Assembly (NCBI GenBank): GCA_002701295.1
Contig: NZUJ01000023.1
Coordinates: 1 to 45,397 of the forward strand
DNA length: 45,397 nt
Direction: 5' to 3'
Origin: Ponticaulis sp.
Lineage (GTDB): Bacteria; Pseudomonadota; Alphaproteobacteria; Caulobacterales; Hyphomonadaceae
Made by a program: the position numbers and the translations under genes. Positions 8,438 through 16,160 of this stretch are shown one piece after another. Position 1 is the stretch's first letter. Every line of letters starts with the position of its first letter. Below the pieces are notes generated by a model. It saw only the letters and a list, made by a program, of their open reading frames with translations, was not told the origin of the DNA and searched no databases.

Positions 8438-10564
8438 TCAGCCTTCTTCAGACTGCTCTTTTGCCTGACCGGTTTCCTGATCCACGACTTTCATGGACAG
8501 GCGGACTTTGCCGCGATCGTCAAAGCCGAGAAGCTTGACCCAGACAGTGTCGCCTTCTGAGACAACATCTTTCGGGTGCTTCACGCGCTCTTCAGCCATT
8601 TGAGAAACGTGAACCAGTCCGTCTTTTGGACCGAAGAAGTTCACGAACGCGCCGAAATCTTTGACGGCAACAACTTTGCCTTCATAGATCTCGCCCACTT
8701 CAGGCTCAGCCGTGATACCGGTGATCCACTTGCGAGCCGCATCGATAGAGGCTTTGTCGAGCGCTGAAAGCGTGACTTTACCATCGTCTTCGATGTTGAC
8801 CTTGGCGCCAGTGGTTTCGACGATCTCACGGATCACCTTACCGCCAGACCCAATGACTTCACGGATCTTGTCGACCGGGATCTGCATGCTTTCCATTTGT
8901 GGCGCATTCGCAGAAAGCTCGGTGCGGGCAGAGCCCAGAGCCTTGTTCATTTCGCCAAGGATGTGCATGCGGCCACCGCTTGCCTGAGCAAGCGCGGTTT
9001 TCATGATGTCCTCAGTGATACCAGCGATTTTGATGTCCATCTGAAGCGACGTAATACCAACTTCAGTACCCGCAACTTTGAAGTCCATGTCGCCGAGGTG
9101 GTCTTCGTCACCAAGAATGTCCGACAGAACAGCAACGCCGTCATCGTCCTTGATGAGACCCATGGCAATGCCAGACGCCGGGCGCTTGATCGGAACACCC
9201 GCATCCATGAGCGCGAGAGACGTACCGCAAACCGTCGCCATAGAAGACGAACCGTTGGATTCGGTGATCTCAGACAGAATCCGCATCACGTATGGGAAGT
9301 CTTCCTTGCTCGGCAGGATCGCTTTGGTTGCGCGCCATGCCAGCTTGCCGTGACCGATTTCACGACGACCCGGAGAACCCATGCGACCTGCTTCACCGAC
9401 AGAATATGGCGGGAAGTTGTAGTGAAGCATGAAGCTTTCTTTGTGAAGGCCATCAAGACCATCAATCATCTGCTCATCATCAGCCGTGCCGAGAGTTGCC
9501 ACACAGAGCGCCTGTGTTTCACCGCGGGTGAACAGAGCTGAACCGTGTGTACGCGGCAGAATGCCAACTTCAGAAACGATGTCGCGAACTTCGTCGAGCT
9601 TACGGCCATCAATCCGGACACCGGTTTTGATGATGTCGCCACGAACGACTTTCGCTTCAGCTTTCTTGAAGCAATCCTTGAACACCAGCGGGTCCATGCC
9701 CTCTGGCTTCTCTTCGGTTGCGACGAGCGCTTCGGCAGCTTTCTCACGCGCAGCGCCAACGGCTTCCTGGCGTTCGCCTTTTTCCTTGATCTTGTAAGCC
9801 GCAGACAGATCTGCGCCCACGAGGTCCTGGATTTGCTTGAGCTCTGCAGAATGATCCGGAGGATCGAAATCCCATGGCTCTTTCGCAGCACGCTCACCAA
9901 GGTCGATGACCAGATTGATCACGTCCTGGAAGCTTTTGTGGCCAGCCATAACAGCGCCGAGCATGATGTCTTCAGACAGCTCTTTCGCTTCGGATTCGAC
10001 CATCATGACCGCGTCTTGCGTACCCGCAACGACGAGGTCGAGATCAGTCTCTTCCATTTGCTGGATGGTTGGGTTGATGATGTACTCACCATCTTTATAG
10101 CCAACGCGTGCTGCGCCGATCGGACCCATGAATGGCAGGCCAGACAGTGTCAGTGCGGCAGACGCACCAACCATCGCAACAATGTCAGGATCATTTTCGC
10201 CGTCATATGACATGACAGTCAGAACAACCTGAACTTCGTTTTTGAAGCCTTCCACGAAGAGTGGACGGATTGGACGGTCAATCAGACGCGAAGTCAGTGT
10301 TTCTTTTTCGGTCGGGCGGCCTTCACGTTTGAAGAAGCCACCTGGAATACGGCCCGCTGCGGAATATTTTTCCTGATAGTTCACAGTAAGCGGGAAGAAG
10401 TCCTGGCCGGGTTTCGCCGATTTGGCGCCAACGACAGTGGCAAGGACAGAAGTTTCGCCGTAGGTGGCGAGCACCGCACCATCAGCCTGACGGGCAATGC
10501 GACCTGTCTCCAGAACCAGTGGGCGACCCGCCCATTCTGTAGACACAATGTGTTTATCGAACAT
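8438..10564 (-). CDS. pnp: Polyribonucleotide nucleotidyltransferase (PNPase)
   Basis: This 3'-5' phosphorolytic exoribonuclease takes part in mRNA decay and small-RNA turnover and is a degradosome component. The 708-residue protein has the full architecture: two RNase PH domains separated by an all-alpha domain, a KH domain with [10 protein letters not shown] (about residues 555-615) and an S1 domain starting near 622 ([17 protein letters not shown]). The second PH domain has the conserved [19 protein letters not shown] and MDIKIAG segments that carry the catalytic acids. ATG 10564 is preceded by GAGAG. It lies downstream of rpsO with a hairpin between them, the arrangement in which E. coli PNPase autoregulates; autoregulation here is inference. 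Confidence 0.98.
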   Translation of the reverse strand: MFDKHIVSTEWAGRPLVLETGRIARQADGAVLATYGETSVLATVVGAKSAKPGQDFFPLTVNYQEKYSAAGRIPGGFFKREGRPTEKETLTSRLIDRPIRPLFVEGFKNEVQVVLTVMSYDGENDPDIVAMVGASAALTLSGLPFMGPIGAARVGYKDGEYIINPTIQQMEETDLDLVVAGTQDAVMMVESEAKELSEDIMLGAVMAGHKSFQDVINLVIDLGERAAKEPWDFDPPDHSAELKQIQDLVGADLSAAYKIKEKGERQEAVGAAREKAAEALVATEEKPEGMDPLVFKDCFKKAEAKVVRGDIIKTGVRIDGRKLDEVRDIVSEVGILPRTHGSALFTRGETQALCVATLGTADDEQMIDGLDGLHKESFMLHYNFPPYSVGEAGRMGSPGRREIGHGKLAWRATKAILPSKEDFPYVMRILSEITESNGSSSMATVCGTSLALMDAGVPIKRPASGIAMGLIKDDDGVAVLSDILGDEDHLGDMDFKVAGTEVGITSLQMDIKIAGITEDIMKTALAQASGGRMHILGEMNKALGSARTELSANAPQMESMQIPVDKIREVIGSGGKVIREIVETTGAKVNIEDDGKVTLSALDKASIDAARKWITGITAEPEVGEIYEGKVVAVKDFGAFVNFFGPKDGLVHVSQMAEERVKHPKDVVSEGDTVWVKLLGFDDRGKVRLSMKVVDQETGQAKEQSEEG

Positions 10565-10582
10565 ACATCTCTCTTTTCATAC

Positions 10583-10619
10583 GAAAAACCCGCCAGGAGC
10601 CGGATTGCTGCTGGCGGGT
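10583..10619 (-). terminator. Hairpin between rpsO and pnp
   Basis: On the minus strand a 9-bp perfect stem ACCCGCCAG/CTGGCGGGT with a 14-nt loop is followed by TTTTCG. It sits 12 nt after the rpsO stop and 19 nt before the pnp start. It should terminate part of the rpsO transcription. As in E. coli it may also be a target for RNase III processing upstream of pnp. Confidence 0.8.
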
Positions 10620-10630
10620 CTGGGCGGCCT

Positions 10631-10900
10631 CTAGCGGCGGATACCCAGTTCTTCAATGAGGGTCTTGTAACGGCCCTCGTCGCGGGACTTCACATAGTCC
10701 AGCAGTTTCCGGCGTGTTGCGACCATTTTCAGGAGGCCACGACGGGAGTGGTTGTCTTTTTTGTTGTCACGGAAGTGTTCTGTGAGGTTGTTGATGCGTT
10801 CCGTGAGGATCGCAACCTGAACTTCCGGAGAACCTGTATCGCCTTCAGTGCGGGCGAATTTTTTGATCAGCTCAGTTTTTTTGTCAGCCGTAATCGACAT
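10631..10900 (-). CDS. rpsO: 30S ribosomal protein S15
   Basis: S15 is a primary 16S rRNA-binding protein that nucleates the platform of the small subunit. The 89-residue product is exactly the family length and shows the conserved helices [33 protein letters not shown] and YLD-like LLDYVKSRD...[15 protein letters not shown] 10900 is preceded by AAGGT. The gene is normally directly downstream of truB, but here truB lies about 3.7 kb upstream with unrelated genes between. A GC-rich hairpin sits in its leader. Confidence 0.98.
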   Translation of the reverse strand: MSITADKKTELIKKFARTEGDTGSPEVQVAILTERINNLTEHFRDNKKDNHSRRGLLKMVATRRKLLDYVKSRDEGRYKTLIEELGIRR

Positions 10901-10918
10901 CGCAATACCTTGTGTTTT

Positions 10919-10937
10919 CGCCCGCTTTGGGTGGGCG
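10919..10937 (-). promoter_or_regulatory. Hairpin in the rpsO 5' leader
   Basis: On the minus strand, CGCCC (10937-10933) pairs with GGGCG (10923-10919) around a short loop. The hairpin ends 18 nt before the rpsO ATG and is followed by AAAACACAAGG with the ribosome binding site. Ribosomal protein S15 autoregulates through structured rpsO leaders in several bacterial lineages, including a Rhizobium example. Whether this hairpin is an S15 site is inference, since a single hairpin is not diagnostic. Confidence 0.35.
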
Positions 10938-11325
10938 TTATGTTAAAGCCAGATTGGCGTTGAAAAGGTCTCGTCTCAGCGTATTCAGCCAGGCCGGGAT
11001 GTCGTCCAGCAGGGCTAGAAAGATGAGGGGCAGAGACCCAAGGCGGCTCTATGACAGAAAATGGGGAAAAAGGGAAGGGTAGAGTTCGGGGAGAATTCAC
11101 AAGCGACAGCCCTGAGCGCGACCCATCGCGCACCCCGGGCTCGCCCCGTGGGAAGCGGGCGGTCAAAAAAATGAACACGCAGGCGCAAGACGCCCGGAAC
11201 CGAACGAAGTGAGTGGAGGAACAGCGTCAGAGCAGAAACACAACTCACCTGAACAGAGGAGTTTCTCGGCAAGCCTGATCGGCTAGACTCGCGCGAGTTG
11301 GTAAGGGCAATCCGGAGGGACGGAC
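10938..11325. other. Intergenic region without a convincing gene
   Basis: About 390 nt lie between rpsO (minus) and an exported-protein gene (plus). It must hold divergent promoters, but no convincing hexamer pair was found. It has purine-rich and GC-rich patches: a GGGGAAAAAGGGAAGGG run near 11062, a CCCCGGGCTCGCCCC segment near 11133, and a short repeat near 11203-11245 that recurs near 29.8 kb. Open frames on both strands have no start signals or recognisable domains. Confidence 0.6.
11203..11245 (+). repeat. Short dispersed repeat, copy A
   Basis: The core GAGGAACAGCGT (11216-11227), flanked by GAAGTGAGTG and GAGCAGAAAC, recurs inverted at 29801-29836, where GAGGAACAGCGT is again followed by GAGCA and a CAGAAAAC-like end. 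Both copies are intergenic. The shared part is short, so this is a tentative call. Confidence 0.4.
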
Positions 11326-11802
11326 ATGATCAGACTACTTCGAAAACTTGCGACCTGTGCAGCCTCTTTGTCGGCAGCAGTGCTTATTGCGCAAAGCGCC
11401 CATGCCGAGAACCTCAACGGAAAATGGTTCGGCGACTATACCTGCGGACAAGGTATCACGGCTGTGACACTGACTATCGAAGAGGTCGGCTCCGGCGAAG
11501 GGATGACCACCCTTCGGGGTGATTTCTCATTTTATGCCCATCCGGATAATCCTTGGGTGCCGAGCGGATCTTACGCCATGGCCGGTCATTTTGACCCCGA
11601 GACCAACGAAGTTCTGCTGAAAGGCACCCATTGGGACTTCCAGCCCTGGGGGTATGAAATGGTCGATCTTCTGGGGAGCTTTACCACCGATGACGACGGA
11701 GACATTCTCAGTGGCGACGTTTTCTTTCGTGAGCTGGAGACCCGGCTCGGCTGTACGACATTTCACCTCAGACGCATCGGCGCGGCCCAAAATCTGTTTT
11801 AG
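11326..11802 (+). CDS. Exported protein of unknown function
   Basis: This 158-residue protein was not recognised. It has a signal peptide of about 27 residues ending in AHA before ENLNGKWFGDYTCGQG. The mature part reads as repeated beta strands (AVTLTIEEV, TTLRGDFSFYA, YAMAGHFDPETNEVLLKGTHW), suggesting a small beta-barrel or lipocalin-like fold. One cysteine lies near the start and one near the end (LGCTTFHLRRIG), consistent with a single periplasmic disulfide. ATG 11326 has GGAGGGAC about 6 nt upstream. It stands alone upstream of a sensor kinase on the same strand with 119 nt between them; a functional link is only possible, not shown. Confidence 0.7.
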   Translation: MIRLLRKLATCAASLSAAVLIAQSAHAENLNGKWFGDYTCGQGITAVTLTIEEVGSGEGMTTLRGDFSFYAHPDNPWVPSGSYAMAGHFDPETNEVLLKGTHWDFQPWGYEMVDLLGSFTTDDDGDILSGDVFFRELETRLGCTTFHLRRIGAAQNLF

Positions 11803-11868
11803 TCCGTTCTACGTCTGAAGAAACGGCATCGGCTTATATACAGTTAATAAGGTGCTTTTATTCACCAA

Positions 11869-11897
11869 TTGGTAAGTTTTTCGTTCGGGAATATTAA
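11869..11897 (+). promoter_or_regulatory. Possible promoter for the sensor kinase
   Basis: TTGGTA (11869-11874) and TATTAA (11892-11897) are spaced 17 nt and lie 24 nt before the kinase ATG. Each hexamer matches four of six sigma-70 consensus bases, so the call is weak. Confidence 0.3.
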
Positions 11898-11921
11898 CAA
11901 TATTGCGCCTATCTCAAGTAT

Positions 11922-13694
11922 ATGAAGCGGCATCCCGAAAGATCACTGAAAATCTATCTCATCGGAATCGCCCTGATCGCGCTTCTGTCGACGCTCGGTC
12001 ACTTCCAGGTTCAACGCATTACAACAACTGATGATGTCTATGCGAGCATCATCAATCTGTCAGGTCGCCAGAGAATGCTGTCACAGCAGGTGACCTTGCG
12101 TGCGCAGACCGCTGTTCTACTCGACTCCGATGACGCTCGTGAAAAGCTTCAGACAAGTATTTCTGAAATGCGTGCGGCCCATGAGGCCCTCGCAAATAAC
12201 GCTCCGCATCCCGCCTTGCCGCGCCTTCCCCCGGAAAGCGCCGCTGTCGATCAGATCTTTTTTGGTGAGCCCGACCTGGACAATCAGGTCCGTCGGTTTC
12301 TGTCGAACGCCGACAGCATTCAGAACAATACAGGTGACCCGGCGGAGGCGCTCAGCACACTCCGGCTTTTGAGCGAGGGCACGCTTCTTCAAACACTTGA
12401 AAGTCTCGTTCAAACCTATGAAGGCATGGCCATCGCATCGGCTGAGAAGGCCTCCAGATTGGAGACACTTCTCTGGATCGCGACACTTATCCTTCTGGTC
12501 ATTGAATGGTTTGTGATCTTTCGTCCACAGCATGCGAGCATCACTGACGCCATCGCAACAATCAAAAAACAAAAGAACGATATGCAACAGCGTCAGACGC
12601 GTTTCGTTCTGGCGGCACAGACAGGTGCATTCGGCATCTGGGAACGTCCGGATACACGGTCTGACGCGATCGTCTTCACCGAAACCTTCACCAACCTGTT
12701 TGAAGATGACGGGTCGATCTTCCCGGTCAACTGTGAAGGGTTCCTCGAGCGCGTTCACCCCGAAGACCGGGCCTTCACACAGAAGCGATTGTTTCGAAAC
12801 AAACCTGCAGACGGCGAGCGGGTTATGCTCGAACACAGACTGTTGGCGACCGATGGCACCTATCGTTGGTTCTCCACGCTTGCCGAATATCGGCGTTCGG
12901 AAGAGACCGGCACCTACGGCATGATCGCGTGTACGACAGATATTCATGGCCAGAAGGCGGCAGAGCGCGCGACGTCAGAATTCATTTCAACGATGAATCA
13001 TGAACTTCGAACGCCACTCACCTCAATTCTGGGTGCGCTGCGGCTCCTGATGTCTGGCACTGTCCTGCAAAATCCCGAACAGAGCCGGCGCATGGTCGAT
13101 ATCGCCATCTCGAACGGAGAACGCCTGAACCGGCTGGTCAACGATATTCTGGACCTTGAACGCATTGATAGCGGACGTCTCCACGTCGATCTGAAGCCAC
13201 ACACGCTTTCAGACCTGGTCACCACCGCTGTGCAGGAAGCAGAGGGTTTTGCCAGCGCACACGACATTCATATTCGTTCGGATATAAAGTCTGCTGACGA
13301 TCTGGTTCTGATAGATAATTTGCGCTTTCAGCAGATCATGGCGAATCTCTTGTCGAACGCCATCAAATTTTCGGCTCCAGGCAGCGCAGTGAACGTGCGG
13401 GCCCAGTCGGTGGACGATGACATCAACATTTCTGTCTCTGACACCGGCATTGGCATGGATGAAGCCTTCCAGAAGCGCATGTTCGATCGATTTGCGCAGG
13501 CCGATCCGTCAGCCACCCGAAAAGTTGAAGGTTCCGGCCTCGGACTTGCCATTACCCGATCGCTGATCGAAGCCCTGAACGGTGATATCGACTGTGCTTC
13601 TACGCTTGGACAGGGAACAACCTTCACGGTCACGCTTCCCAGACGCACATCTGAGATCGAACAAACATCGGATTTGAGCCGAAATACGGCCTGA
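11922..13694 (+). CDS. Membrane sensor histidine kinase (PilJ-type sensor, PAS, HisKA, HATPase)
   Basis: The 590-residue inner-membrane kinase has TM1 at about 9-25. A periplasmic domain follows, opening with SIINLSGRQRMLSQQVTLRAQ, the signature of PilJ-type N-terminal domains related to the nitrate-sensor P-box. TM2 is at about 183-201, and a PAS domain spans about 227-347 (RVHPEDRAFTQKR, then RLLATDGTYRW). HisKA carries phospho-acceptor His360 in MNHELRTPL. The ATPase has an N box (ANLLSNAIKFS, near 473), G1 DTGIGM near 507, F box MFDRFAQAD and G2 GSGLGLAI near 537. All catalytic motifs are intact and no receiver domain is fused. No response regulator gene is adjacent, so it is an orphan kinase. 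The ligand is unknown. Confidence 0.9.
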   Translation: MKRHPERSLKIYLIGIALIALLSTLGHFQVQRITTTDDVYASIINLSGRQRMLSQQVTLRAQTAVLLDSDDAREKLQTSISEMRAAHEALANNAPHPALPRLPPESAAVDQIFFGEPDLDNQVRRFLSNADSIQNNTGDPAEALSTLRLLSEGTLLQTLESLVQTYEGMAIASAEKASRLETLLWIATLILLVIEWFVIFRPQHASITDAIATIKKQKNDMQQRQTRFVLAAQTGAFGIWERPDTRSDAIVFTETFTNLFEDDGSIFPVNCEGFLERVHPEDRAFTQKRLFRNKPADGERVMLEHRLLATDGTYRWFSTLAEYRRSEETGTYGMIACTTDIHGQKAAERATSEFISTMNHELRTPLTSILGALRLLMSGTVLQNPEQSRRMVDIAISNGERLNRLVNDILDLERIDSGRLHVDLKPHTLSDLVTTAVQEAEGFASAHDIHIRSDIKSADDLVLIDNLRFQQIMANLLSNAIKFSAPGSAVNVRAQSVDDDINISVSDTGIGMDEAFQKRMFDRFAQADPSATRKVEGSGLGLAITRSLIEALNGDIDCASTLGQGTTFTVTLPRRTSEIEQTSDLSRNTA

Positions 13695-13822
13695 TCATCC
13701 GCGATCACCTCTGAAAAATTATGTCCGCTTGATGCCGGCGCGCTAATGTGTGTCGGTTTTTCTTCTGTTTTTCAGACTATTAGGGCGTTTTCACGCGCTA
13801 AACATATTTTTTCATATTCATG

Positions 13823-13851
13823 TTGACAAACTTACACACCTTGCATATATT
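13823..13851 (+). promoter_or_regulatory. Near-consensus sigma-70 promoter for the YRG-repeat protein
   Basis: TTGACA (13823-13828) matches the -35 consensus exactly. TATATT (13846-13851) is a good -10, with 17-nt spacing. Transcription would start near 13858, leaving a leader of about 55 nt that contains the AAAGGAG ribosome binding site before ATG 13914. Confidence 0.8.
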
Positions 13852-13913
13852 AGACACATCAAACGAACACAGACAGCGGCGATACTTCCGCCGCCCCCGA
13901 AAGGAGACTGAAT

Positions 13914-14093
13914 ATGACCAAGCTTTTCTACCGCGGTTATGAACTGCGCACCGAAGCGAAAGCTGTAAAAGAAATCCGTCACGAAGACCTCGTCTACCGT
14001 GGCACTCATTACGACCCAGCGATCCGTCGCGCAGCGAATGAGAACAATGAAACAGCGTCTAAGCTGTTCTATCGCGGCGCCGCAGCTGCCTAA
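13914..14093 (+). CDS. DUF4278-like YRG-repeat microprotein
   Basis: This 59-residue cytoplasmic protein is not on any strand overlap with a larger gene. It contains three copies of a Y-R-G motif: KLFYRGYEL at 3-11, LVYRGTHYD at 26-34 and KLFYRGAAA at 50-58. This resembles the DUF4278 family, small proteins with KLxYRGxxY repeats known best from cyanobacteria; function is unknown. The ATG has an ideal ribosome binding site (AAAGGAG, 8 nt upstream). A near-consensus promoter precedes it and a strong terminator follows, so it is a monocistronic unit likely expressed at high level. Family naming is from motif memory and needs a profile search. Confidence 0.8.
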   Translation: MTKLFYRGYELRTEAKAVKEIRHEDLVYRGTHYDPAIRRAANENNETASKLFYRGAAAA

Positions 14094-14145
14094 GCGGCCC
14101 GACTTTACGGTCCGTCCCATCCCCCACCCCGATGACGGATCGAGG

Positions 14146-14179
14146 AAGACTGCCCTGCCAACAGGGCAGTCTTTTTTTT
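14146..14179 (+). terminator. Rho-independent terminator of the YRG-repeat gene
   Basis: A perfect 9-bp stem GACTGCCCT/AGGGCAGTC with a 6-nt loop is followed by eight T residues. It lies about 53 nt after the stop codon. Confidence 0.95.
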
Positions 14180-14194
14180 GCGTTGAATTCCGAT

Positions 14195-14491
14195 CTACTG
14201 GGAATTGCCACCGTCGAATGTCCGCGTTGGGTCTCCAACACTGTCCATGATCTGCTGAGCGTTCTGCTCAGCGGCTTCATCAAACTCTGCCCATTCTTCT
14301 TCAGTCGCGCAGATGCGTTGCGGCAGATTTGATCCGGTAGGACGTTCTGTTCTGCAGATCTGACCACTGGCCGCAGATCTTTGTGCGATCTCATCTGGAG
14401 ATACGCCGATATAGATATGGCCGTCCTGCACCGCGCATGCACCAATACACGCCAGAAGCGCGCATCCTGTTAGTATTCTGATTATGCTCAT
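14195..14491 (-). CDS. Small lipoprotein of unknown function
   Basis: The 98-residue product has a lipoprotein signal peptide with lipobox IGAC (Cys19). The mature part contains QICRTERPTGSNLPQRIC followed by ATEEEWAEFDE. This two-cysteine segment, with charged residues before PTGS and a trailing EEW, is a pattern I have seen in many short uncharacterised proteins of Alphaproteobacteria; no function is known. ATG 14491 has GGGGAG 7 nt upstream. It is a single gene, convergent with the YRG-repeat gene and upstream of nothing on its strand until rpsO, with its own promoter presumably in 14492-14580. Confidence 0.7.
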   Translation of the reverse strand: MSIIRILTGCALLACIGACAVQDGHIYIGVSPDEIAQRSAASGQICRTERPTGSNLPQRICATEEEWAEFDEAAEQNAQQIMDSVGDPTRTFDGGNSQ

Positions 14492-14580
14492 TATTTTTCT
14501 CCCCGTTCAATTTATGAACACGGTTAGTAAAACATGAGAATTGTCACACGCCTATTGAAAACAGGCCCGGCGCGGTGTCG

Positions 14581-15534
14581 TCAGAACCGGAACACACGCT
14601 GAGGCTGGAAGTGGCCTGCCCGGACTTCACCAATGGCAAGCGCCTGACCATTCGAAACAGCCAGAGCCAGACGGTCGTCTGACTCCTCCCCCTGCAACTT
14701 CGCACGGAGCTCCTGAAAGCCAGACATCTGATGTGGCAGAAGCACGATACTATTGCCATTGAGAAGCCGCCCGGCATGCTGAGCGCCAATATCAATTTGC
14801 GGAATGTCAGGCATGGAGGTCTCAACAGGCAGGAGTTCTGCCTTGCGCGCCTCAACATCATCGAGAGCTTCCAGTACATCCGGCGAGAGGGCGTTCTCAA
14901 GTTCGAAGTCACCCACGCGTGTTCTGCGAAGGAAGGCAACATGGCCTTCGGCACCAAGCGCAACCGCGAGATCACGAACCAGCGCCCGTATGTAGAATCC
15001 CTTCCCGCAGCTGACATGAATGATGGCGGTGTCTTCGCTTGACCCCTCATCAAGCTTGGCGTCAAAGAGCTCGACCCTGCGCGATGTCAGCTCGACCTCT
15101 TCGCCGTCGCGGGCCAGATCATACGCCCGCTCCCCATTCACTTTGATTGCGGAGAACTTTGGCGGCACCTGATCAAGTTCGCCAATCAGACTGGAGAGTT
15201 CCGCCCGGATATCTGCGAAACCTGGGCGAACATCCGATTCAGCAACAACCTCGCCTTCCTTGTCCTGCGTCGTCGTGGAAGCGCCCCATGCAATGTGAAA
15301 CGTATAGTCCTTGTCACAATCCATCGCGTAAGCGCTGGTTTTGGTAGCTTCACCCAGGGCAATTGGCAGGATCCCATCGGCCAGAGGATCGAGCGTCCCA
15401 CCGTGACCTGCCTTTTGCGCGTTATACAACCGCTTCACCAGACCAACTGCCTGGGTAGACGTCATGCCCACGGGTTTGTTGAAGTTGAGCCAGCCGTGTA
15501 CCGGGTCGCCCTTACGTTTGCGCTGTCGAGCCAA
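14581..15534 (-). CDS. truB: tRNA pseudouridine-55 synthase TruB
   Basis: TruB isomerises U55 in the T loop of tRNAs. The 317-residue protein shows the catalytic motif GGTLDPLADG with nucleophile Asp49, the early GWLNFNKPVGMTS segment, and the C-terminal KGFYIRALVRDLA and GHVAFLRRTRVG motifs. A PUA-like C-terminal domain follows from about 240. The start is TTG at 15534, giving the expected MARQRKRKGDPVHGW N-terminus, with AAAGG about 8 nt upstream. Normally it sits between rbfA and rpsO in one operon; here it is separated from both by several kilobases of unrelated genes. Confidence 0.95.
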   Translation of the reverse strand: MARQRKRKGDPVHGWLNFNKPVGMTSTQAVGLVKRLYNAQKAGHGGTLDPLADGILPIALGEATKTSAYAMDCDKDYTFHIAWGASTTTQDKEGEVVAESDVRPGFADIRAELSSLIGELDQVPPKFSAIKVNGERAYDLARDGEEVELTSRRVELFDAKLDEGSSEDTAIIHVSCGKGFYIRALVRDLAVALGAEGHVAFLRRTRVGDFELENALSPDVLEALDDVEARKAELLPVETSMPDIPQIDIGAQHAGRLLNGNSIVLLPHQMSGFQELRAKLQGEESDDRLALAVSNGQALAIGEVRAGHFQPQRVFRF

Positions 15535-15635
15535 TGGTCTGCCTTTCAGAGATGAGACCGGTTCGGACGGTCATATCCCGGAGCTGAATTCTGTTAAGTT
15601 TAGAGTGTGAGATCAGGTTTTAAGCGCCTGTCTAA

Positions 15636-16028
15636 TCATTCTGTCGCGGGCGGTAAAGGCGGCGGCGTTTTGACATAGACATGCACACCCGATGCGACCT
15701 GAAGGTCTGGAGAGACGTCGAGCATATGACACACCGGCGCATCATTCTTCAAAAGCGGTTCTGAAAACTGAAACGCCTCGCAATCTGGGAATATTCGGCA
15801 GGCCATTGCGCATTCTGCCGGGTCCTTGACGGCCCAGAATTCGTTTCCATCCCGCAGGACAAAATTATCAGTTGTGATCAGCGCTCTCACACCTGACACC
15901 CATTCATATCCAGGTAATGGTCCGGCCGGTGTATACATGTCGCCGTCAGGGGAGAGCGATTGGCTAAACCCGGGCCATGCGACACTAATCAGTGCACTTA
16001 GCACAACTAAAAGTCGTTTCGGGGTCAC
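15636..16028 (-). CDS. Secreted PAN/Apple-like protein
   Basis: The 130-residue protein starts with a signal peptide (about 1-23, ending GFSQ). The mature part has one domain with cysteines in DPAECAMACRIFPDCEAFQF and PVCHMLDVS. This C-x3-C-x5-C-x(n)-C spacing with an intervening F-x-F resembles PAN/Apple domains, which bind proteins or carbohydrates outside the cell. The C-terminus is proline-rich (TPPPLPPATE). The GTG at 16028 has GAAAGG upstream; an ATG at 16033 is out of frame. It is followed on the same strand by truB after 101 nt, possibly in one transcript. The domain call is from the cysteine pattern only. Confidence 0.65.
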   Translation of the reverse strand: MTPKRLLVVLSALISVAWPGFSQSLSPDGDMYTPAGPLPGYEWVSGVRALITTDNFVLRDGNEFWAVKDPAECAMACRIFPDCEAFQFSEPLLKNDAPVCHMLDVSPDLQVASGVHVYVKTPPPLPPATE

Positions 16029-16160
16029 TCATATGCCTTTCTGCTCATCTAATGATCACTGACATCACAGCAGTAGGGTTTCGCACCCGAATAAGGAACT
16101 CTTTACCACCCGACACATTAGGTTCTGACTGTTAACTGATTCTCTCCCGAACGGACCATC

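Noticed and set aside
9545-10210. A 221-residue open frame antisense to pnp
   Set aside because: It lies wholly within PNPase and the translation has no domain; codon periodicity follows the minus strand.
10867-11272. Minus-strand frames upstream of rpsO as a possible gene
   Set aside because: No ribosome binding site or domain; one overlaps the rpsO leader and start. The region looks like promoter and repeat DNA.
12117-12947. A 276-residue open frame antisense to the sensor kinase
   Set aside because: The kinase has all its catalytic motifs in the plus-strand frame; the antisense product resembles nothing.
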